Positions 1 through 4,467 of a DNA stretch of 5,820 nucleotides are shown here, one piece after another. How positions within the stretch are numbered: position 1 is the first letter of the stretch; each line of letters opens with the position of its first letter. A model generated the notes under the pieces. It saw only the letters and a program-made list of their open reading frames with translations, was not told where the DNA came from and did not search any database. Origin of the DNA: Betaproteobacteria bacterium (lineage in GTDB: Bacteria; Pseudomonadota; Gammaproteobacteria; Burkholderiales; Casimicrobiaceae). The translations under genes and the position numbers were made by a program. The stretch covers positions 868 to 6,687 of the forward strand of contig PLYG01000032.1 of assembly GCA_003153335.1 (NCBI GenBank), given 5' to 3'.

Positions 1-143
1 AGCAGATCGAACTCGCCGGTGGTGACGGCACTGTCGGCCTCCACGCCATTCTTGACCCAATCCACCGCGTGGCCGGCCCGACGCAACGAGCGCGTCAAGC
101 CATCGGCCAAGATGGCATCGTCCTCGGCGAGGAGTATTCTCAT
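1..143 (-). CDS. Response regulator, OmpR/QseB-like, N-terminal part (cut by window edge)
   Basis: This is the start of a two-component response regulator: 47 complete codons are visible before the window ends. The N-terminus begins MRILLAEDDAIL, which is strand beta-1 of a receiver domain followed by the acidic pocket (E7, D8, D9) that binds Mg2+ for phosphorylation. Helix alpha-1 (GLTRSLRRAGHAVDWV) and a segment like those of QseB/PmrA/TctD regulators follow. The phospho-accepting Asp would be expected near residue 51, just outside the window, and a C-terminal winged-helix DNA-binding domain is expected but not seen. The start is well fixed: an AAGGAGG Shine-Dalgarno sequence lies at 151-157 (minus strand), 7 nt from the ATG. 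A sensor kinase gene would normally lie downstream, off the left edge. The receiver call is secure; the subfamily is inferred from the N-terminus alone. Confidence 0.9.
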   Translation of the reverse strand, partial: MRILLAEDDAILADGLTRSLRRAGHAVDWVKNGVEADSAVTTGEFDL

Positions 144-173
144 GCCACTCCCTCCTTGTGCGGCCGGTCGTGT

Positions 174-192
174 GGTCCAACCGTATTGGACC
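174..192 (-). promoter_or_regulatory. 7-bp inverted repeat in the response regulator leader
   Basis: GGTCCAA and TTGGACC form a perfect 7-bp inverted repeat with a 5-nt spacer. It lies between the candidate -10 and the Shine-Dalgarno sequence of the response regulator. It could be a dyad operator (for example for autoregulation) or a stable hairpin at the 5' end of the mRNA. The symmetry is seen directly; either function is inferred. Confidence 0.45.
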
Positions 193-195
193 CTG

Positions 196-204
196 AGTGT
201 AGCA
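196..204 (-). promoter_or_regulatory. Candidate extended -10 promoter for the response regulator
   Basis: Read on the minus strand this is TGC-TACACT: a TG-n extension followed by a -10 hexamer matching TATAAT at 4 of 6 positions. No good -35 is visible at 16-18 bp, as is allowed for extended -10 promoters. Transcription would begin near 189 and give a leader of about 46 nt. It lies downstream of the groEL-side terminator, so the regulator would be expressed independently. Confidence 0.35.
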
Positions 205-235
205 AACCGCCTCCGCGTTTGCGAGTGCACAAACA

Positions 236-261
236 AAAAGCCCCGCCGAAGCGGGGCTTTT
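236..261 (-). terminator. Rho-independent terminator downstream of the groEL remnant
   Basis: A perfect 11-bp stem (236-246 with 251-261) encloses a 4-nt loop. On the minus strand the loop reads TTCG closed by C-G, the very stable tetraloop form, and the stem is followed by TTTTTG. It lies 21 nt past the groEL-type stop codon, so it is the old groEL terminator, still intact. The A-tract on the other side could make it work in both directions, but no gene ends there on the plus strand. Confidence 0.9.
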
Positions 262-282
262 CGAACGCCGCATTGGCCGGGA

Positions 283-637
283 TTACATATCCATGCCGCC
301 CATCCCGCCTATGCCGCCGTGCATGCCGCCGCCACCGCTCGCGGGTTGCATGCAGCGCGTCTTCAACTCGCGCATTTTTCTCCTTGATCTCGACTTCGGT
401 CGCGGCGCCGACCTTGATCACCGCAATACCGCCGGCCAGCTTGGCCACGCGCTCCTGCAGCTCTTCCTTGTCGTAGTCGCTGGTCGCCTCTTCGATCTGG
501 ATGCGGATATTCTTGATCCGCGCCTCGATCGCCTTGGGGGCGCCGGCGCCGTCGATGAGGATGGTGTTCTCTTTCTGCACTGCGATGCGCTTCGCCTGGC
601 CCAGATCCTTCCGCGTGGTATTCTCCAGTGTCAGTCC
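283..637 (-). pseudogene. groEL: Broken groEL (60-kDa chaperonin) remnant, two fragments
   Basis: Two pieces of a chaperonin gene are fused here. The upstream piece (637 down to 338) encodes 100 residues that read as GroEL from about residue 306 to 405 in E. coli numbering. It begins GLTLENTTRKDLGQAKR, contains the IEEATSDYDKEELQER and KLAGG-AVIKVGAATE blocks, and ends VEDALHATRE, including the ATPase Asp equivalent to D398. The second piece (339 down to 283) lies in a different frame and encodes the GGM-rich tail, ending GGMGGMDM and a TAA stop. The first ~305 residues (all of the N-terminal equatorial part and most of the apical domain) and about 125 residues between the pieces are missing. 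The joined frame runs on past the real stop to 140. No Shine-Dalgarno sequence precedes the first fragment. The product cannot be a chaperonin, and the genome must carry an intact groEL elsewhere unless this is an assembly error. The two segments are seen in the sequence; the size of the missing parts is inferred from family length. Confidence 0.9.
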
Positions 638-667
638 CCGCAGCGGCGGCCGCGGAATTCCAGGCCC

Positions 668-696
668 TTGTCAAGGCCGGGACCCCGCGCTATTGT
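668..696 (+). promoter_or_regulatory. Candidate sigma70 promoter for the hypothetical gene
   Basis: A -35 element TTGTCA (668-673, 5 of 6 consensus) and a -10 element TATTGT (691-696, 4 of 6) are separated by exactly 17 bp. Transcription would start near 703, about 78 nt before the chosen ATG. The -35 lies inside a short dyad, CCTTG-T-CAAGG (666-676), which a repressor could use. No promoter was tested. Confidence 0.45.
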
Positions 697-717
697 GGCG
701 CCAAGGGGCGACTCAGT

Positions 718-735
718 GACCGGGCATGGCCGGTC
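718..735 (+). promoter_or_regulatory. Leader hairpin upstream of the hypothetical gene
   Basis: GACCGG and CCGGTC form a perfect 6-bp stem around a 6-nt loop (GCATGG). It lies between the candidate transcription start and the coding region. No run of T follows, so it is not an intrinsic terminator. It may stabilise or structure the leader; no known riboswitch class is recognised. Confidence 0.3.
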
Positions 736-780
736 TCCTACTGTTCGCTCAACGCCAGGTGGATGGCTACGAGGCATTTC

Positions 781-1284
781 ATGGATTCGGGAACCAGGCT
801 CGCCAAGACTGACAAGGGCCGAGAGGAAATTGAACTGCGGCGCTACAAACTGGCCAGCAAGTTGCGCACCTTGTTGATTTTTGTCGATGGTACGCGCTCC
901 ATTGATGACCTCACCAATGATGGGAAGAAACTCGGCGCACCCGACGACGCCTTAATCCTGCTCATGCAGGAAGGATTTGTCGTACCGGTGACTGGCGCTG
1001 CCGCGGGCATCACTGAATCCGCCGCCGGAGCGGCGGATGACGGCGCGGCCCCAACCGTGGATGAGTTCAAGCGCTTTCGCGCGGCCCAGAAATTCATGAA
1101 CGATACTGCGGTGGACAACATGAGTGGACTGAAAAAGTTCACGTTTACGCTGAAGCTCGAACGCTGTTCAGTGCGGCACGACCTGGCGGACCTGGTCGAC
1201 GACTATGAGCAAAAATTGACCAAGGCGATCGGCAACGATGCCACCGCCGTGTTGGTCGCGAGATTGAGAGTTCTGCTGAGCTGA
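781..1284 (+). CDS. Conserved hypothetical protein, 167 residues
   Basis: I recognise the general look of a betaproteobacterial hypothetical family but know no function for it. The N-terminal part (about 1-70) begins MDSGTRLAKTDKGREEI and contains LRTLLIFVDGTRSIDDL, a helix-strand pattern ending in LLMQEGFVVPV that resembles a small winged-helix-like fold. An Ala/Gly-rich linker follows (about 72-91). A charged helical C-terminal part (92-167) carries FKRFRAAQKFMNDTAVD and FTLKLERCSVRHDLADLV. There is no signal peptide and no membrane segment, so it is probably cytoplasmic. The ATG at 781 is preferred because GAGG (771-774) sits 6 nt upstream; an in-frame ATG at 763 has AGG too close to serve well. 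Frames extending further upstream run through the promoter region and look non-coding. It ends 68 nt from the convergent GST gene. Confidence 0.8.
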   Translation: MDSGTRLAKTDKGREEIELRRYKLASKLRTLLIFVDGTRSIDDLTNDGKKLGAPDDALILLMQEGFVVPVTGAAAGITESAAGAADDGAAPTVDEFKRFRAAQKFMNDTAVDNMSGLKKFTFTLKLERCSVRHDLADLVDDYEQKLTKAIGNDATAVLVARLRVLLS

Positions 1285-1352
1285 ACGGGGCGAAACGCGG
1301 GCGTGGCAATTATCGCATCGCGTTCTGCGCGAGTGACACTGCCGGGGCTACG

Positions 1353-1958
1353 TTACTCAGGCTGGGTGTTTTCAAAGGACGGGCGCTGCGACAGCTTTTG
1401 CAGCAGACGCGCGAGATTCGGCGCGCTGTCGCGCCAGGCGAACTCGGGGTGGCGGAAGTCGAGATAGGCAAGCGCGACCCCGGTCGCGATGTCGGCCAGC
1501 GAATATGCTTCGCCATTGCACCAGGTCCTGTCGCCCAGATCCCGGGCCATGGTTTCGACCGCCGCCCGCATTCTTCCCAGTTGCCGTTCGATGTTGGCAG
1601 GGTTTTGCTGGCGCTTGGGGCGCCTGGCCTCCATTCGCGCGCCGATCGCGGCGTCCAGCAGGCCATCGCCCAGCGCTTCCCAGCGCTTGACCAGAATGCG
1701 CTGCCGCGTCGGTTCCGGAATCAGCCGGCTCACCGGGCTGACCAGATCGATGTATTCGACGATCACCCGCGAATCGAAAAGAGTGGTCCCATCCTCGAGC
1801 ACCAGCACCGGTACTTTCCCCAGCGGACTGTGGTCGCTCACGATGTTGCCCGGCTCCCATGGATCCTGTTCCACCAGCGTGTACTCGATCTTTTTTTCCG
1901 CGAACGCGACGCGAACCTTGCGCGCGAACGGACTGTTTTTTGAGGCAAGAAGTTTCAT
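1353..1958 (-). CDS. Glutathione S-transferase family protein
   Basis: A complete cytosolic GST of 201 residues, the usual family length. The N-terminal thioredoxin-like domain (about 1-75) begins MKLLASKNSPFARKVR, with S9 in the position of the catalytic or glutathione-activating residue. It has the cis-proline motif KVPVL (P50) and the glutathione gamma-glutamyl-binding D62-S63 of the FDSRVI motif. The all-helical C-terminal domain (about 85-195) contains SLADIATGVALAYLDFR, the conserved N-capping-box and hydrophobic-staple helix. It resembles E. coli YibF-type enzymes, whose physiological substrate is unclear; it may act in detoxification or thiol metabolism. The start has only a weak Shine-Dalgarno sequence (GCGGGA) but a strong promoter just upstream. 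It is divergent from purB, an arrangement I associate with betaproteobacteria. The family call is firm; the substrate is unknown. Confidence 0.93.
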   Translation of the reverse strand: MKLLASKNSPFARKVRVAFAEKKIEYTLVEQDPWEPGNIVSDHSPLGKVPVLVLEDGTTLFDSRVIVEYIDLVSPVSRLIPEPTRQRILVKRWEALGDGLLDAAIGARMEARRPKRQQNPANIERQLGRMRAAVETMARDLGDRTWCNGEAYSLADIATGVALAYLDFRHPEFAWRDSAPNLARLLQKLSQRPSFENTQPE

Positions 1959-1978
1959 TGCAATCCCGCGAATCGATG

Positions 1979-1993
1979 GCTGATTATATCAGC
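1979..1993 (-). promoter_or_regulatory. Extended -10 promoter of the GST gene inside a palindrome
   Basis: On the minus strand this reads TGA-TATAAT (1991 down to 1983), a perfect extended -10. The same bases lie in a perfect inverted repeat, GCTGAT-TAT-ATCAGC. No good -35 is seen at 16-18 bp. Transcription would start near 1976, leaving a leader of about 18 nt before the ATG. A protein binding the dyad would block RNA polymerase directly, so repression is plausible but inferred. Confidence 0.6.
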
Positions 1994-2197
1994 GCACTGT
2001 CTGCGCACTCCACTGACTCAGCGCGGCGGCTTGCGGTCACTCTGCCTGGGCATGCTTTTTTCCCGGGTGGCGCGGGCGCTGGCCGCAGCCACGGCTCCGG
2101 GACGCGGTCTTCGCCAGGGCAGGATCGAGACACACGGCATCTGCGCAGATTGGTGAGCCACTATCGGTGCGGCGCCGGATCGGCCGCGTTTTGCGTG

Positions 2198-2206
2198 TGT
2201 TAAAGT
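2198..2206 (+). promoter_or_regulatory. Candidate purB promoter (extended -10)
   Basis: TGT-TAAAGT is a TG-n extension followed by a hexamer matching TATAAT at 4 of 6 positions. There is no convincing -35. Transcription would begin near 2213, giving a leader of about 70 nt that contains the hairpins at 2226-2260. This is the best candidate in the gap, but it is weak. Confidence 0.3.
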
Positions 2207-2225
2207 TCGGTTTCTACAAGCCATT

Positions 2226-2260
2226 GCGGCCGGCCATCATGGCCGCCTTGTTCGCAAGGC
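2226..2260 (+). promoter_or_regulatory. Two overlapping hairpins in the purB leader
   Basis: The first hairpin pairs GCGGCC (2226-2231) with GGCCGC (2241-2246) and contains an inner dyad, GGCCAT-C-ATGGCC (2232-2244). The second pairs GCCTTG (2245-2250) with CAAGGC (2255-2260) around a TTCG tetraloop. They share bases 2245-2246, so the full stems cannot both form. No T-run follows either, so neither is a standard terminator. No purine riboswitch or PurR box is recognisable. Confidence 0.35.
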
Positions 2261-2282
2261 TTCCACCGCGCAAGCGAAACGC

Positions 2283-3659
2283 ATGAACACGGAGCCGGAT
2301 CCTCTCCTCTGCCTGTCACCCCTCGACGGCCGTTATCGGGCCAAAGTCGCTGCATTGCGCGAGCATTTCAGCGAGTTTGCCCTATTGCGCTGCCGTGTCC
2401 GGGTGGAAATCGGCTGGCTGATCGCGCTTGCCGATGAGCCGGCGATCCGCGAAGTACCGCCATTTTCGGCCGCGGCACACGGGGCACTGCAACAGACCAC
2501 CGAACAGTTCTCCGTCACCGACGCCGCCGCGATCAAGGCCATCGAGTCCAGGACCAATCACGACGTCAAGGCGGTCGAGTACTGGCTCAAAGAGCGTTTT
2601 ATCGATCAGCCCGAAATCGCCAAGGTTGCCGAGTTCATTCACTTCGCCTGTACGTCGGAAGATATCAACAATCTTTCGCATGGGCTGATGCTGGAGGGCG
2701 CGCGTAAGGCGGTCCTGCTTCCGGCGCTCGAGAACATCGCCCGAACTCTGCGCGCGCTCGCGCATGCCCATGCGGCGTTGCCCATGCTCTCGCGCACCCA
2801 CGGGCAGGCGGCGACGCCGACGACGCTGGGCAAGGAACTGGCCAATGTCGTCGCGCGCCTGGACCGCCAGATCGGCGCGATCGCCGACCAGCCGCTGCTC
2901 GGCAAAATCAACGGCGCAGTGGGCAATTTCAATGCGCATCTGGCCGCGTATCCCGAAGTCGACTGGGAGGGGCTTGCGCGCCGGCTGGTCGAGTCATTCG
3001 GGCTGGAATTCAATGCGCACACCACGCAGATCGAGCCGCATGACGCAATGGCCGAGCTCTTCGACGCCTTCATGCGCGCGAACACTGTGCTGCTCGACCT
3101 GGATCGCGATGTGTGGGGTTATATTTCGCTGGGCTACTTCAAGCAAAAGCTGAAGGAGGGCGAGGTCGGCTCCTCGACCATGCCGCACAAGGTCAATCCG
3201 ATTGACTTCGAAAATTCGGAAGGCAATCTGGGCCTGGCCAATGCGATCCTGCAGCATCTCGCAGCCAAGCTGCCCATTTCGCGCTGGCAGCGCGATCTGA
3301 CCGATTCCACTGTGTTACGCAACATGGGTGTCGCGCTGGGGTACAGCCTGCTGGGCTACGTGTCGTGCGCGCAGGGGCTGGGGAAGCTCGAAGTCAATGC
3401 GCAGCGCCTCGCCGACGATCTGGACGCGAACTGGGAAGTCCTGGCAGAGCCGATCCAGACCGTCATGCGCCGCTACGGGGTCGAGAATCCCTACGAGCAG
3501 TTGAAAGCGCTGACGCGCGGCAAAAAGGGGATCACGCAGGCGTCGCTGCATGCGTTCATCGACGGGCTCGCGATTCCGGGCGCGGTCAAGACGCGGCTGA
3601 AGGCCCTCACTCCCGCCACCTACCTGGGCAAGGCCGAAGAACTCGCGAAGCGGGTATAA
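2283..3659 (+). CDS. purB: Adenylosuccinate lyase
   Basis: This enzyme catalyses two fumarate-releasing steps of purine synthesis: SAICAR to AICAR, and adenylosuccinate to AMP. It is a cytoplasmic homotetramer of the fumarase/aspartase superfamily, with active sites built from three subunits. At 458 residues it matches the E. coli enzyme (456). The N-terminal LSPLDGRY (11-18) holds substrate-binding R17/Y18. TNHD lies at 91-94 and TSED at 124-127. The general acid is H173 in RTHGQAATPTT (E. coli H171). The signature loop GSSTMPHKVNP (296-306) carries the catalytic base S297 (E. coli S295, the same offset of 2). RDLTDSTVLRN begins at R337. All key residues are present. The ATG at 2283 gives the family-length N-terminus, although no clear Shine-Dalgarno sequence precedes it. 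The gene is divergent from the GST gene and convergent with dedA, 43 nt away. Confidence 0.98.
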   Translation: MNTEPDPLLCLSPLDGRYRAKVAALREHFSEFALLRCRVRVEIGWLIALADEPAIREVPPFSAAAHGALQQTTEQFSVTDAAAIKAIESRTNHDVKAVEYWLKERFIDQPEIAKVAEFIHFACTSEDINNLSHGLMLEGARKAVLLPALENIARTLRALAHAHAALPMLSRTHGQAATPTTLGKELANVVARLDRQIGAIADQPLLGKINGAVGNFNAHLAAYPEVDWEGLARRLVESFGLEFNAHTTQIEPHDAMAELFDAFMRANTVLLDLDRDVWGYISLGYFKQKLKEGEVGSSTMPHKVNPIDFENSEGNLGLANAILQHLAAKLPISRWQRDLTDSTVLRNMGVALGYSLLGYVSCAQGLGKLEVNAQRLADDLDANWEVLAEPIQTVMRRYGVENPYEQLKALTRGKKGITQASLHAFIDGLAIPGAVKTRLKALTPATYLGKAEELAKRV

Positions 3660-3702
3660 CGCCCTGCCGGGATTCCCGAGGAAATTTCCTTCGAAGCAAA
3701 AA

Positions 3703-4371
3703 TCACCGGATCGCGGCGTCAGCGCCTTTTGCCTTGGCTCGTTCCCGCAGATACTGAATCACCATCGGCAGTACGGACACAACGATGATCACGACCACGA
3801 CCCAGTGGAAATTGTTCTTCACCCACGGGATATTGCCGAACAAGTGACCGGCATAGGTCACCGAAGCGATCCAGAGGATGCCGCCGGCCACGTTGTAGCA
3901 AAGAAAGTGCGAGTAGGTCATCTGTCCCACGCCTGCCAGAAACGGGATGAAGGTCCGCACAATGGGAACGAAGCGGCCGATCACGATGGCGAACGCGCCA
4001 TGCTTTTCGAAAAAGTCGTGCGTGCGCTGCAAATGCGAGCGTTTGATCAGCCGCCATATGCCTTGGGTTCCCGCGTGCGAAAATACCTTGGGGCCGACGT
4101 AATGTCCGGTTGCAAAGTTCACCGAGTCGCCGAGTATTGCCGCTAGCGCGAGCACCAGGACGAGGACGTGCACGTTCAGGCCGCTGGAGGCACTCACCGT
4201 GCCGGCAATGAACAGGATGGAGTCGCCCGGCAGGAACGGGAAGATGACCAGTCCCGTCTCGGCGAAGATGATCAGGAAAAGGATGACGAAAATCCAGTTC
4301 CCGTATTGCGCGATGATCAGCGGCAGCGAGCTGTCGAGCGAGAAAATCGAGTAAACAAGCGTCGTGATCAT
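3703..4371 (-). CDS. DedA-family inner membrane protein
   Basis: A polytopic inner membrane protein of 222 residues in the DedA/SNARE-associated (VTT) superfamily. Relatives such as E. coli YqjA and YghB support membrane homeostasis, and some members recycle undecaprenyl phosphate. Hydrophobic segments lie at about 24-58, 66-90, 126-147 (re-entrant type), 154-178 and 188-208, followed by a basic tail. The hallmark residues are present: E38 in FAETGL, D50 in FLPGDS, R133 in GRFVP and R139 in VRTFIPFLAG, at nearly the same positions as the essential E39, D51, R130 and R136 of YqjA. I chose the ATG at 4371. An in-frame TTG at 4416 would add 15 proline-rich residues (MPVRALPAPSLVPPP) that look like leader sequence. 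Neither start has a good Shine-Dalgarno sequence. It lies 96 nt after secF on the same strand with no convincing terminator between, so partial read-through is likely. Confidence 0.93.
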   Translation of the reverse strand: MITTLVYSIFSLDSSLPLIIAQYGNWIFVILFLIIFAETGLVIFPFLPGDSILFIAGTVSASSGLNVHVLVLVLALAAILGDSVNFATGHYVGPKVFSHAGTQGIWRLIKRSHLQRTHDFFEKHGAFAIVIGRFVPIVRTFIPFLAGVGQMTYSHFLCYNVAGGILWIASVTYAGHLFGNIPWVKNNFHWVVVVIIVVSVLPMVIQYLRERAKAKGADAAIR

Positions 4372-4406
4372 CGGTGGGGGCACCAGCGAGGGCGCGGGCA
4401 GAGCGC

Positions 4407-4462
4407 GCACCGGCAATCGAAAAACGCCGCGCGCATCGGTGCAGTCCGCATCACCGGCACCG
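4407..4462 (-). repeat. Competing inverted repeats in the secF-dedA spacer
   Basis: CGGTGC at 4437-4442 can pair with GCACCG at 4457-4462 or, alternatively, with GCACCG at 4407-4412. Both pairings are perfect over 6 bp, with loops of 14 and 24 nt. The secF stop codon (4468-4470) lies just upstream in the transcript, and the dedA start (4371) just downstream. A short T-run falls between the arms rather than after a stem, so this is not a clear terminator. It may be incidental in GC-rich DNA. Confidence 0.3.
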
Positions 4463-4467
4463 CGGGA

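Larger units (their letters stand above)
1959..2282. other. Divergent GST-purB intergenic region
   Basis: This 324-nt gap separates two divergent genes. Its left edge holds the GST promoter and palindrome, and its right edge holds the purB leader. The middle (about 1994-2197) contains open frames in both directions. Their translations are low-complexity (rich in Arg, Gly, Ser and Ala), with no recognisable domain and no Shine-Dalgarno sequence, so I call no gene. I see no tRNA, repeat array or insertion sequence in it. Confidence 0.6.

Noticed and set aside
140..580. A functional small chaperonin-like protein from the groEL fragment
   Set aside because: The fragment lacks the N-terminal ATPase half and most of the apical domain, has no good start, and its tail is out of frame.
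628..780. Upstream extension of the hypothetical protein to 628
   Set aside because: It would read through the groEL remnant edge and the promoter. The added residues look non-coding, and a Shine-Dalgarno sequence supports 781.
1398..1943. A 181-codon plus-strand open frame opposite the GST gene
   Set aside because: It mirrors a well-supported GST on the other strand and shows no recognisable family or ribosome binding site.
2018..2224. Small genes in the GST-purB gap on either strand
   Set aside because: The translations are low-complexity, without start signals or recognisable motifs.
2261..2282. A PurR-type operator before purB
   Set aside because: The bases only loosely resemble the ACGCAAACGTTTNCGT pattern and lack its symmetry.
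3668..3702. A terminator between purB and dedA
   Set aside because: The CGGG/CCCG stem is only 4 bp and is followed by mixed bases rather than a T-run on either strand.
4372..4416. An N-terminal extension of DedA from a TTG at 4416
   Set aside because: It adds a proline-rich stretch unlike DedA N-termini. The ATG at 4371 fits the family length.
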